Shown: one piece after another, positions 1-7,554 of the stretch
Layout: the number at the start of each line of letters is the position of its first letter
Position numbering within the stretch: the first letter of the stretch is position 1
Assembly: GCA_002403455.1 (NCBI GenBank)
Contig: DHHV01000107.1
Coordinates: 1-23,566, forward strand
DNA from: Hyphomonadaceae bacterium UBA4763
GTDB lineage: Bacteria > Pseudomonadota > Alphaproteobacteria > Caulobacterales > Aquidulcibacteraceae
DNA: 23,566 nt
Direction: 5' to 3'
Notes under the pieces: model-generated
Told to the model about the DNA's origin: nothing
The model's database searches: none
The model's input: the letters and a program-made list of their open reading frames with translations, nothing else
Position numbers and translations under genes: made by a program

Positions 1-28
1 ATTCGTGGACGCAGCGGCTTAAAACGCG

Positions 29-105
29 ATAGTGTCCTGAATCAGAACTTCGTCCGATAATTGGGTACAGCGCTTAACGAACTTCTGGTTCAAAAAGGAC
101 ACTAT
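29..105. repeat. TA-flanked imperfect palindrome 1 (MITE-like)
   Basis: The outer arms ATAGTGTCCT (29-38) and AGGACACTAT (96-105) are perfect inverted repeats. After a 4-nt AAAA asymmetry (92-95), inner arms at 39-53 and 77-91 match at 13 of 15 positions. The loop is 54-76. Each end reads TA then GTGTCCT, so the element could be flanked by a TA target duplication, as in IS630/Tc1-type MITEs. TA is self-complementary, however, so it may simply extend the palindrome. It lies about 130 bp downstream of the glnD stop. It could also act as a transcript-end hairpin, although there is no T tract. No protein-coding content is seen. Confidence 0.6.
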
Positions 106-118
106 AACTCATTGATTT

Positions 119-194
119 CTAGTGTGGCTTTGATTCTAAAATTCGCTCAGAGCCTGCCACAATTATAGGGCGAATTTAAGAATTGCCACACTAG
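119..194. repeat. TA-flanked imperfect palindrome 2 (MITE-like)
   Basis: Perfect 10-bp outer arms CTAGTGTGGC (119-128) and GCCACACTAG (185-194) enclose inner 14-bp arms at 133-146 and 170-183 that match at 13 of 14 positions. The left arm has 3 extra bases between its outer and inner parts. The layout mirrors the neighbouring palindrome at 29-105: similar length, TAGTGT-type ends, an inner TTCG and a small one-sided insertion. The stretch is much richer in A and T than the surrounding genes. It lies about 40 bp downstream of the glnD stop and would form a long hairpin in read-through transcripts from glnD. Confidence 0.62.
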
Positions 195-235
195 CCGCGA
201 CGCCTGACGCGATCAAGCAAACACCAAATGCGCGC

Positions 236-3070
236 TTAACGCAAATCCGAGGCGTCGGCCCGCGCGAATTTGTGACGTCTCGGCGCTGCCGCGAGCCCGG
301 TTTCGCTGTGGTTGAAGACCGCTTCCAGGCGCGCGCAAACCTCGTCACACCGGGCGGGATCGGCGAGTTTGCCGCCGAACAACTCCTGCACATAAAAGAC
401 GTCATTGGCGCGCGCGCCATAACCGCCGATATGAGCCGATTGGATGGTAACGCCGGAGCGGGTCAAGGCGGCGGCGAGCTCGCTGAGCAATCCGGGCCGA
501 TCGCGCCCCGACACCTCGATGACGGTCGACTCGGCGCTCGCTTCCTGGTCGGCGACCGCCCAGGCGCGCAAGCGGAAGGCTTGGGCGCGGCGCGATTCGG
601 GCGCGTCAGAGATGCGTGCCGGGGCCTCTTCAAGGCCAGCGCATACCCGCTCGATCTGGCTGCGCAACCGCTCGAGCCGCAACGGGTCGGTCTCGGCAAA
701 AGGCGCGCCGGTTGGATCGTGCAAACGGAACAGATCAACCGCCCAGCCGGTCTTGGTCGTGAAGATATGGGCGCTGACGATATTGGCGCCGGCGCCAGCC
801 AAGGTTGCGGTCAAGGTGGCGAACAGCCCCGGCCGATCGCGGGCGACCGCCAGCAATTCCGTTACGCCTTGGACCTTGTTCGGCCGCACGGCGGCATGGG
901 CGCTGCGCCCCATCATCAGCATGCTATCGGCCTCGCGCGCATGCCACACATGCGCGGCGGCGTCGAAGGCCAGCCAATAAGCCGTTTCGGAATTGCCAAA
1001 CTCGGCCCGCAGCCGGGCCGCCGTCTCGTTGGAGACCTGCGCGCGCAAAGCGCGCCGCGCGGCCCGGGCGCGGTCGTCTAAAATCTGCGCGATCTCGCCG
1101 GAATCGGTGCGGCCGCCGCGCAAAGCCGCCTCCGTCAAGCGGAACAAATCGCGCAGTAATTGGCCTTTCCAGCCATTCCAAATTCCAGGCCCAACGGCGC
1201 GAATATCGGCGATGGTAATGACCACCAACATCCGCAAACGTTCGATCGAGCCGACCTCGCGCGCGAATGTCGTTATGGTTGCCGGATCGCCGAGATCGCG
1301 TTTTTGGGCGGTGTCGCTCATCAGCAAATGCCGCCCGACCAGCCAGGCGACGAGGTCGGCTTCGTCCTCCGGCAAGCCCAGGCGCAAGCAGGCGGCGCGG
1401 GCTGCGCGGGCGCCTTCGGCCTGCTGATCGCCTTTGCCCTTGCCGACATCATGCAGCAGCATGGCCAGGAACAAGGCGCGGCGATTGCGAATGGAATGAA
1501 TAAAGCTGGAGGCGAGCGGATGCTCCTTCACGCAGCGGCCATTGTCGATGTCGCTGATCACCTCGATGGCGTTGAGCGTGTGTTCGTCCACTGTGAAATG
1601 ATGATACATGTTGAACTGGGTCTGACCGACAATGCGGCCAAATTCCGGCAAAAACCGGCCGAGTACGCCGGCCTCGTTCATGCGCCTTAGGCTTTGGCCC
1701 GGCGCGCGCTGCGCGGTCAGCGCCGACAGGAAATACTGAACCGTTTTTGGCTCGCCGCGGCTGGCGTCGTCGATGACAGGCAGATTGCGGGCGCAGGCGC
1801 TCAGCGCGGCTGGGTGGATGTCATAACCGCGCAAGGCGGCGGCGGCGAATAGCGCCATGATCCGATCAGGTTTGCGTTCATGCTCGGGCGCCTCGAAATC
1901 CAACCGGCCGCCACGCAACACGATGCCGCCGGGCAACCGGCCCATGGCTTTGGCGACGAAATCGCCAAAGGCGCGCGGCGGAGATTTGGCGAAATCCTGC
2001 TCGAGCGCCGCGCAGGCCCAGCGGGTCAGCGACCCGACATCGCGCGCCGCCAGAAAATAGCGCTTCATCAAGCGCTCGACGCTGGAAAGGCCGCCGCCGT
2101 CGCGAAAGCGCAAGCGCCGGGCGATCTCGGGCTGCAGATCAAAGGTCAAGCGCTCATCGGCGCGACCGCGCAAGGCGTGGATCCAGAACCGGATTTGCCA
2201 CATAAACCGCTCGGCCAAGCGCAGCCGGGCGACTTCGCGCGCCGTCAGCAAACCGCGTTTGATCAGGGTCTCGATGCCAGCTTCGCCATAAGCGTGGCGC
2301 AAGATCCACACGATCGTCTGCAAATCGCGCAGGCCGCCTTTGCCGTCCTTGACGTTCGGTTCGACCAGGAACCTTGAGGCGCCGGCTTTTTCATGACGCG
2401 CATCGCGTTCGGCCAGTTTGCTCGCCAGAAAGGCGCCGGCATCAGCGGCGATCGTTTCGGCTTCGATACGGGTGAACAAAGTGGCGGCGAGGTCGGCGTC
2501 GCCGGCAATGGCGCGGGCTTCCAACAACGGCGTGAGAATTTGCGCATCGCCGCGGGCGAGCCGGACGCTTTCATCGAGCCCCCGTTGGGCATGGCCGATC
2601 TTCAAGCCAACATCCCACAGCACATAGAGGATCGTCTCGGTCAGCGTTTCCGACCACGGGCTTGGTTTGGCCTTGTTGGTCAGGAACAACATATCAAGAT
2701 CGGAGAAGGGCGCCATTTCGGCCCGACCAAATCCGCCCAAAGCAACCAACGCCAACCGGTCTTGCGCGGATTTCAGGTCAACGGCGCGCCGCTCGGCAAA
2801 AGCGAAGGCTGCCTGCAAGGCCAGATCATGGGCGGCTGCGAGGCGCTTGGCGAGGACGGGGGCCGATGCGCCGGCATCGAGCGCGGCAAGCGCCGCGGCG
2901 CGTTCCGCTGCGAGGAAGGCTTTCAATTGCGCTGCGAGAGCGGACCGGGCGCCGTCTCCGGGGGCGTCGGCCGCTGTCGGCTGGCTCGCCAAAGCCCAAG
3001 CGTACGCGATGAGGTCGTCGGGGGCGGCCGAGGCGATGGGGTCGTCTTGCGCAATCAAGAGGGGAGACAT
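236..3070 (-). CDS. glnD: Bifunctional PII uridylyltransferase / uridylyl-removing enzyme
   Basis: GlnD is the cytosolic nitrogen sensor. It adds UMP to PII proteins when glutamine is low and removes it when glutamine is high. The 944-residue product has the full domain order. The nucleotidyltransferase motif is near residues 112-127 (GGFGRAE then SDLD). The PNVKDGKGGLRDLQ segment is near 238-251. The HD hydrolase has the HH pair at 490-491, HDVGKG at 540-545, H581 and D622. Two C-terminal ACT domains each start with a DRPGL motif, the usual glutamine-sensing region. The length is normal for alphaproteobacteria. The ATG at 3070 has a close GAGG upstream. It lies 39 bp downstream of the SRAP gene on the same strand and may be cotranscribed. 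No PII gene is in the window. Confidence 0.97.
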   Translation of the reverse strand: MSPLLIAQDDPIASAAPDDLIAYAWALASQPTAADAPGDGARSALAAQLKAFLAAERAAALAALDAGASAPVLAKRLAAAHDLALQAAFAFAERRAVDLKSAQDRLALVALGGFGRAEMAPFSDLDMLFLTNKAKPSPWSETLTETILYVLWDVGLKIGHAQRGLDESVRLARGDAQILTPLLEARAIAGDADLAATLFTRIEAETIAADAGAFLASKLAERDARHEKAGASRFLVEPNVKDGKGGLRDLQTIVWILRHAYGEAGIETLIKRGLLTAREVARLRLAERFMWQIRFWIHALRGRADERLTFDLQPEIARRLRFRDGGGLSSVERLMKRYFLAARDVGSLTRWACAALEQDFAKSPPRAFGDFVAKAMGRLPGGIVLRGGRLDFEAPEHERKPDRIMALFAAAALRGYDIHPAALSACARNLPVIDDASRGEPKTVQYFLSALTAQRAPGQSLRRMNEAGVLGRFLPEFGRIVGQTQFNMYHHFTVDEHTLNAIEVISDIDNGRCVKEHPLASSFIHSIRNRRALFLAMLLHDVGKGKGDQQAEGARAARAACLRLGLPEDEADLVAWLVGRHLLMSDTAQKRDLGDPATITTFAREVGSIERLRMLVVITIADIRAVGPGIWNGWKGQLLRDLFRLTEAALRGGRTDSGEIAQILDDRARAARRALRAQVSNETAARLRAEFGNSETAYWLAFDAAAHVWHAREADSMLMMGRSAHAAVRPNKVQGVTELLAVARDRPGLFATLTATLAGAGANIVSAHIFTTKTGWAVDLFRLHDPTGAPFAETDPLRLERLRSQIERVCAGLEEAPARISDAPESRRAQAFRLRAWAVADQEASAESTVIEVSGRDRPGLLSELAAALTRSGVTIQSAHIGGYGARANDVFYVQELFGGKLADPARCDEVCARLEAVFNHSETGLAAAPRRHKFARADASDLR

Positions 3071-3109
3071 CGCCTCATCATAGGCTGCGCCGCGCGGTTG
3101 TGAAATATC

Positions 3110-3802
3110 TTAGGCGTGTCCTGCGCCGAAATCTGGAATGCCAAGCTCTTGCGCGAGCTCGGGTCCGTCGCGGCGCGATTGGTTGATGATCGGAGCGACC
3201 GCGCGCTGGCGCCAAAAATCGGCCGGAGCGGCCTTTATCAGTCCCAACGTGCTTTCCGGCATGGACAGCCAGGCCAAAAACGCCTCCGGCGCGATCACCA
3301 CCGGTTCGCGGTCATGCAAAGGCGCGATGTCGGGGCCGGCTTGCACGGTCACAATCGCCGCCCCATCGATCGCGGCGCCGTCCGACCCTTTTTGGGTTTC
3401 CCACAGACCGGCGAAGGCCAGCAGTCCGCCATGATTGGGGGTTAGTAAAACCGGTTGGCGCCGGCTCGCCGGGCCTTGCCATTCGTAAAACCCGGTGGCC
3501 GGGATCAAGCAGCGGCGCTTGCGCCACGCATCGCGAAAACTCGGCTTTTCAAAGGCGGTTTCGCCGCGCGCATTGATCAGCGGGGCTTTCGCCATTGGAC
3601 TGTCGGGCTTGGCCCAAGCCGGGCAAAACCCCCATCGCACGAAGCGATGCGTCCGCGCGCCGGATCCGTCCTGCACGATCAACCCGATCGGCTGGCCCGG
3701 CGCGATGTTGTAGCGCGGCGGCGCCGGCGGCCCCTCGACCGCCACGTCGAACAGAGCTCGCACCGTCTCGATCGGCGCGGTATGCAGAAACCGTCCACAC
3801 AT
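3110..3802 (-). CDS. yedK: SRAP-family abasic-site DNA-protein crosslink protein (YedK/HMCES type)
   Basis: SRAP proteins crosslink to abasic sites in single-stranded DNA through the cysteine exposed after removal of the initiator Met. Here the start is set by MCGRF, which puts the catalytic Cys at position 2. An in-frame ATG 12 codons upstream (3838) would bury this Cys and is rejected. The product is 230 residues. Matching family residues are N77 (in INARGET), E107 (in GFYEW) and H163 (in PLHDREP), close to the E. coli YedK positions 75, 105 and 160. The ribosome binding site is weak. The PHP hydrolase gene ends 45 bp upstream and glnD begins 39 bp downstream, all on one strand. Neither neighbour is a repair gene, so its position may be incidental. 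Confidence 0.93.
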   Translation of the reverse strand: MCGRFLHTAPIETVRALFDVAVEGPPAPPRYNIAPGQPIGLIVQDGSGARTHRFVRWGFCPAWAKPDSPMAKAPLINARGETAFEKPSFRDAWRKRRCLIPATGFYEWQGPASRRQPVLLTPNHGGLLAFAGLWETQKGSDGAAIDGAAIVTVQAGPDIAPLHDREPVVIAPEAFLAWLSMPESTLGLIKAAPADFWRQRAVAPIINQSRRDGPELAQELGIPDFGAGHA

Positions 3803-3847
3803 TGCGAGACCGTGGCCGGGGAGGCGCGCCGGCGTCAAGCGGGGCGA

Positions 3848-5011
3848 TTATTTGGCGGGCGCGCCAAATAACGTCAGGCGGAGATTTTTCCGCGGGGCGA
3901 TCCAAGCGCTGAGCATGTCGAGCTCCATCGTAAAGCCCTCGGGCGCGGCGACATTGCGGACCTGCAGATTGATCGACCCATGCGCCGGAATGGCCAACAC
4001 GTCGCTTTGGTTCTGTAACCCGGCCCCGCCGATATTGCGCAGCAGCGCATCGATCGGCGCGTCATTGTGCAAGGTGACGTTCAGCACGGTTGAATTGCGC
4101 TGATAGTCGCCGATCTCGAGCCGCAAGGTCGATTCGGCGACCGCTTTGACGTTGCGCTCCAGGCCGACCAATTGGTCGCGGAACACTGCGACCGTGTCGC
4201 CGGCGAACAAGGCGGCTTTGATGGCGTCGGCGGTGAAGTCTTTGGTCAGCACCAAGGTGATCGAGCGCTGCTCGCCTTGCGCCAAATTATAATCCCAATC
4301 GATCAAGCCATGAATGTCGGACGTGCCCAAAATCGTCAGATTATTGTCGATCGAGAATTGAAACACGTCTTCGGAGAAGGTGTCGCCATTGACGACTTCG
4401 GCGCCGTGGATTTGCTTGCGCGCAATCAGGCTTTTTTGCTCCGGCGTCAGTTCGGCGACGCCCGAGGGGCGCTGCGCCGGCCAAGCCTGGTGGTTGAAGA
4501 AGACGAAGGCCTTTTGCGCATTGGCCGCCGCGATCGCCGCTTCCGCATCCGGGGTCAGCAAGGCGTTGGCGTCGGTCAAGAACGTTGCGTTGATATGGCC
4601 ATAGGGCAATTGACGGGTGATCTCGGCGCCATTGATGATGACGAGATTGTCGGGCGCGCCATTGCGCTCGATCCGGCGGCGATATTCTTCCTGCGCGACC
4701 ACGAAGGAGCGATTGCGATCGGGATGGGGAATGTCGGCGGCGTGCGGCTGATATTCGAGATGCTCGGTCACCGCCAAAACATCGAGCGCGTCGCGTTGCG
4801 CTTCTTCCACCCGGATTGAGGGCCACACATGCCCGTCAGAGAACACCGAATGGGTGTGCAAATCGACCGCGAAGGCTGAGCGGCCGTCTTTGAGCGCGGG
4901 GAAGTCCAATGCGCGCGGCGCCGGCTTTGGGGCGTGATTCTCGTGGCCGATGCTGGGGGCGGCGATCGCCAGAGCGAATACGGAAACGGCGAGAGCGAGC
5001 AGGTTCTTCAT
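3848..5011 (-). CDS. Exported PHP-domain metal-dependent hydrolase
   Basis: The 387-residue product starts with an apparent Sec signal peptide (Lys at position 2, then a hydrophobic run to about residue 20), so it is probably periplasmic. A PHP metal-binding fold follows: DLHTHSVFSDG at 50-60, TEHLEY at 82-87, E130, H139, H174, and GTSDIHG at 229-235. These residues could bind a two- or three-metal centre. The last 110 or so residues look like a beta-rich accessory domain, as in exported PHP phosphodiesterases such as the Sphingobium enzyme called Sb-PDE. That comparison is from memory. The substrate is unknown; a phosphoester is the best guess. The start at 5011 has AAGGA 9 nt upstream. It lies 78 bp downstream of the channel gene. 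Confidence 0.85.
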   Translation of the reverse strand: MKNLLALAVSVFALAIAAPSIGHENHAPKPAPRALDFPALKDGRSAFAVDLHTHSVFSDGHVWPSIRVEEAQRDALDVLAVTEHLEYQPHAADIPHPDRNRSFVVAQEEYRRRIERNGAPDNLVIINGAEITRQLPYGHINATFLTDANALLTPDAEAAIAAANAQKAFVFFNHQAWPAQRPSGVAELTPEQKSLIARKQIHGAEVVNGDTFSEDVFQFSIDNNLTILGTSDIHGLIDWDYNLAQGEQRSITLVLTKDFTADAIKAALFAGDTVAVFRDQLVGLERNVKAVAESTLRLEIGDYQRNSTVLNVTLHNDAPIDALLRNIGGAGLQNQSDVLAIPAHGSINLQVRNVAAPEGFTMELDMLSAWIAPRKNLRLTLFGAPAK

Positions 5012-5089
5012 TGGACGCGATCCTTGTTGCGGCGCAAAGTCTTTGGTTTGCGTGGCTATAGCCTCGGCCGGTGACCGTTTCGCGACGGT

Positions 5090-5914
5090 TTATCCCTCTT
5101 GCGCATCGCGTTTTTGGGCGCGCTCGGCCTCGCGACGGCGCAATTCGTCGGTAAAGGCGGAGGCGAGAATGCCGGTCGGCAGCGCGACGATGCCGATCCC
5201 CGCAATAGCGATCAAGCCAGCAACGACGCGCCCCAAGGCGGTGACCGGATAGACGTCGCCATAGCCGACCGTCGTCAAGGTGACCACCGCCCACCACAAT
5301 GCGCGCGGGATCGAGCCGAAATTGCCCGGGTTGACCGCGCCTTCGATGAAATAAAGCGCAATCGCGCCGAGATAGACAAAGCCGCCGGCGATCGCCATGG
5401 CGATCGCGAGTTGCGCGCCGCTATTGCGGATGGCTTGCGCCAGAATGTCGAAGGCGGGCACATAGCGGGCCAATTTGATCAGCCGCAGCAAGCGCAAGGC
5501 TTTGAACGCTTCGATGCCGCCGGCTTGCGGGCCGATCAGCGCGAGCGTCAAGACTTCCGGCAAGAACGCGGCAAGATCGGCCAACGCGTAAAAGCTGGTC
5601 ACATAACGCCACCGCCCGCCGAGCCCGGCAAAGCGCGGGTCTTCGCCGACCGCCCACAAACGCGCCAGATATTCGATTGTGAACAGGATCAGGATCGTCA
5701 GATTGATCTGCGCGAGGCCCTCGCGAAAAGCCGCCGGCAAGGTCGGCTCGGTTTCGAGCGCCAAAGTGGCAAGGCTTGCCAGAACGATCACGATGAACGC
5801 CCAATCGACGGCGCTTAATCGGCCGGTCGGGCGCGCATCGGGTTCGAGCGCCACATAGAACCGCTGACGAAAGCGCGATGCCGGCGCGCGCGGCGTTTCC
5901 TGGCGCATTTCCAT
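5090..5914 (-). CDS. Voltage-gated-type potassium channel (Kch/Kv-like, 6 TM)
   Basis: This is an inner-membrane cation channel of 274 residues. S1 is near 37-55 and S2 near 69-87. S4 (about 135-153) has Lys/Arg at regular spacing (FKALRLLRLIKLARY). S5 is near 167-190. The pore loop carries the selectivity filter TTVGYGD (214-220), and S6 is near 229-254. The C-terminal tail is short and charged, with no RCK or cyclic-nucleotide domain visible. The ATG at 5914 is preceded by GGGAGG 7 nt away, and a second ATG follows two codons later (5908). A much longer open frame reaching 6271 runs antisense through the ABC ATPase gene and does not look like protein. The gene is divergent from the ABC cassette, with 133 bp between them. 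Confidence 0.92.
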   Translation of the reverse strand: MEMRQETPRAPASRFRQRFYVALEPDARPTGRLSAVDWAFIVIVLASLATLALETEPTLPAAFREGLAQINLTILILFTIEYLARLWAVGEDPRFAGLGGRWRYVTSFYALADLAAFLPEVLTLALIGPQAGGIEAFKALRLLRLIKLARYVPAFDILAQAIRNSGAQLAIAMAIAGGFVYLGAIALYFIEGAVNPGNFGSIPRALWWAVVTLTTVGYGDVYPVTALGRVVAGLIAIAGIGIVALPTGILASAFTDELRRREAERAQKRDAQEG

Positions 5915-5945
5915 TGCCCGCCCTCCCAAAAGCGCATGGCGGGCA
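5915..5945 (-). promoter_or_regulatory. GC-rich leader hairpin over the channel gene ribosome binding site
   Basis: In the channel mRNA the 31 nt before the ATG read TGCCCGCC, a 15-nt loop, then GGCGGGCA directly against the start codon. The arms are a perfect 8-bp inverted repeat with 7 G-C pairs. The Shine-Dalgarno GGGAGG begins in the loop and runs into the right arm. The stem could therefore hide part of the site and limit initiation. The palindrome is seen; translational control is inference. It could also be a protein operator, since it sits in the divergent spacer. Confidence 0.45.
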
Positions 5946-6047
5946 TAGTCCATTTTGGCCAATCGGCGCAATCTTTGCCACGAAACCCGCTTCACAGACG
6001 CGTTTCGCCACGATAAACGGGCGGCAAATGCAAATTGGGGATTCTTG

Positions 6048-6809
6048 ATGTCGGTCGAGCCACAATCTGGACCGCTGGGGTTGGACGTTGTCGGCCTATC
6101 CAAGAGTTTTCGGGGTCGCGTTGCGGTCGATCGCGTCTCCTTTCGCGTCGCGCCGGGCGAGGTTTTGGGCGTGCTCGGCCCGAACGGGGCCGGCAAGTCG
6201 ACCACCATGCGGATGATCGCCGGCATTCTCGATCCTGACGCGGGTACGGCGCGGATTGCCGGCCATGACATCCTGACGGCGCGGATCAGCGCGCAAAGCG
6301 CGCTCGGATTTCTCGGCGAAGGCGCGCCGGCCTATGGCGATATGCGGGCCCGCGATTTTCTGGCGTTCATCGCCCGCGCGCGCGGCATGCCGGCCAAAGA
6401 CATCGCCGACGCCGTGCGTCGCGCCGCGACGGACGCGCAATTGGGCGAGGCGCTCGATCGACCGATCGAGACGCTTTCAAAGGGCTTTAAGCGCCGCGTT
6501 GGCCTTGCCGGCGCATTGGTCGCCGATCCGCCGGTGCTGATGCTGGATGAGCCGACCGATGGGCTCGACCCCAATCAGAAAATCGCTGTGCGCGATCTGA
6601 TCGCGGCGCGCAAAAAGGACAAAGCGATCTTGATCAGCACCCATTCGCTCGAAGAAGTCGAAACCATGTGCGATCGCGCCTTGATCATCGCGTTTGGCCG
6701 GATCGTCGCCGAAGGCGATCTTGGCGCGCTGAAAGCGCAAGCGCGCGATGGTCTGCTGGCCAATCTGTTCCGCGATCTGACCCTGGCGCCGTCGGCGGAG
6801 GCTGCGTGA
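6048..6809 (+). CDS. ABC transporter ATP-binding protein (GldA/NosF-like)
   Basis: This is the cytoplasmic ATPase of an ABC-2 type system, 253 residues. Walker A is GPNGAGKST (44-52). The signature region is LSKGFKRR (143-150), a variant of LSGGQ as often seen in ABC-2 ATPases. Walker B is VLMLDEP with catalytic E168, and the H-loop is ISTHS with H199. The start at 6048 (MSVEPQ) has GGGG about 8 nt upstream. Frame further upstream lacks conserved character. Its TGA overlaps the permease ATG by one base (TGATG), implying translational coupling. The four-gene context (ATPase, permease, GldG-like protein, DUF4340 protein) separates it from ordinary drug exporters. The substrate cannot be read from the sequence. 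Confidence 0.93.
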   Translation: MSVEPQSGPLGLDVVGLSKSFRGRVAVDRVSFRVAPGEVLGVLGPNGAGKSTTMRMIAGILDPDAGTARIAGHDILTARISAQSALGFLGEGAPAYGDMRARDFLAFIARARGMPAKDIADAVRRAATDAQLGEALDRPIETLSKGFKRRVGLAGALVADPPVLMLDEPTDGLDPNQKIAVRDLIAARKKDKAILISTHSLEEVETMCDRALIIAFGRIVAEGDLGALKAQARDGLLANLFRDLTLAPSAEAA

Positions 6810-7549
6810 TGAGTCGCTTGAGTGGATTGTTGGCGGTCTATCGGCGCGAGTTGTCGGGCTATTTCGCGACCCCCGTCGCTTATGTGTTCGTCGCGGTGTT
6901 TTTGTTGGCGCTCGGCGCGTTTACCTTCCAGATCGGGCGGTATTTGGACACGGGGCGGGTCGATCTTGCGCCGTTTTTTGTGTTTCACCCGTGGCTTTAT
7001 GTCGTGTTCATGCCGGCTTTGGCGATGCGGCTATGGGCCGATGAATTGCGGGCCGGGACGTTTGATTTGCTGATGGCGCTGCCGGTGCGGCTGTCGGATT
7101 TGGTGCTCGGCAAGTTCTTGGCGGCCTGGACGGTGGCTGCGTTTGCGTTGGCGCTGACCTTGCCGATGTGGCTGACCGCCAATGTGCTCGGCAAGCCGGA
7201 CAATTCGGCCATTTTGCTGTCTTATGCGATTTCGCTGTTGATGGCGGGCGGCTACATCGCCATCGGCGCGGCGTTTTCGAGCCTCAGCAACAACCAGGTC
7301 GTCGCCTTCGTGCTGGCCACGGCGATCGCCTTTGTGTTCACGGCGGCGGGCTTGCCCTTGGTCGCGAGCGCCGTGCGCGATGCGTTCGGCGCGGGCGCTG
7401 GCGCGCTGATCGCGCAATTTTCGACGCTCGGCCAATTCGAAGCGGCGCAGCGCGGCGTCTTGGAATTGCGCGCGATCGCCTATTTCGGGCTGCTGATTGG
7501 CGCGTTTTTGACCCTGAACGGGGTGTGGGTAGCGGGACGGCGAGGCTAA
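6809..7549 (+). CDS. ABC-2 type permease subunit (GldF-like)
   Basis: This 246-residue inner-membrane protein has about six hydrophobic segments, near 23-41, 58-75, 102-125, 134-155, 163-185 and 224-242. The loop MRLWADELRAGTFDLLMALP (73-92) matches the coupling segment of GldF/NosY-type permeases (RLWAEE..SGT.ELL..LP in the family). It is translationally coupled to the ATPase through TGATG. The next gene starts 5 nt after its TAA. It should pair with the ATPase as the transmembrane half. In Bacteroidetes GldF and GldG are tied to gliding and type 9 secretion. No such genes are here, so only the architecture is shared. Confidence 0.9.
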   Translation: MSRLSGLLAVYRRELSGYFATPVAYVFVAVFLLALGAFTFQIGRYLDTGRVDLAPFFVFHPWLYVVFMPALAMRLWADELRAGTFDLLMALPVRLSDLVLGKFLAAWTVAAFALALTLPMWLTANVLGKPDNSAILLSYAISLLMAGGYIAIGAAFSSLSNNQVVAFVLATAIAFVFTAAGLPLVASAVRDAFGAGAGALIAQFSTLGQFEAAQRGVLELRAIAYFGLLIGAFLTLNGVWVAGRRG

Positions 7550-7554
7550 GAGCG

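Noticed and set aside
70..241. GCGCTTAACG present twice (70-79 and 232-241)
   Set aside because: A single 10-mer repeat could be chance; the second copy spans the end of the glnD coding sequence.
272..1081. Plus-strand open frame opposite the glnD 3' part
   Set aside because: Shadow of the ACT-domain region of glnD; no start signal or motif.
5074..5089. ACCGT-loop-ACGGT hairpin just after the channel stop as a terminator
   Set aside because: Only 5 bp of stem and no T tract in the channel direction.
5915..6271. N-terminal extension of the channel gene
   Set aside because: It runs antisense into the ABC ATPase gene and past a strong ribosome binding site at 5914; channel homology starts after that site.
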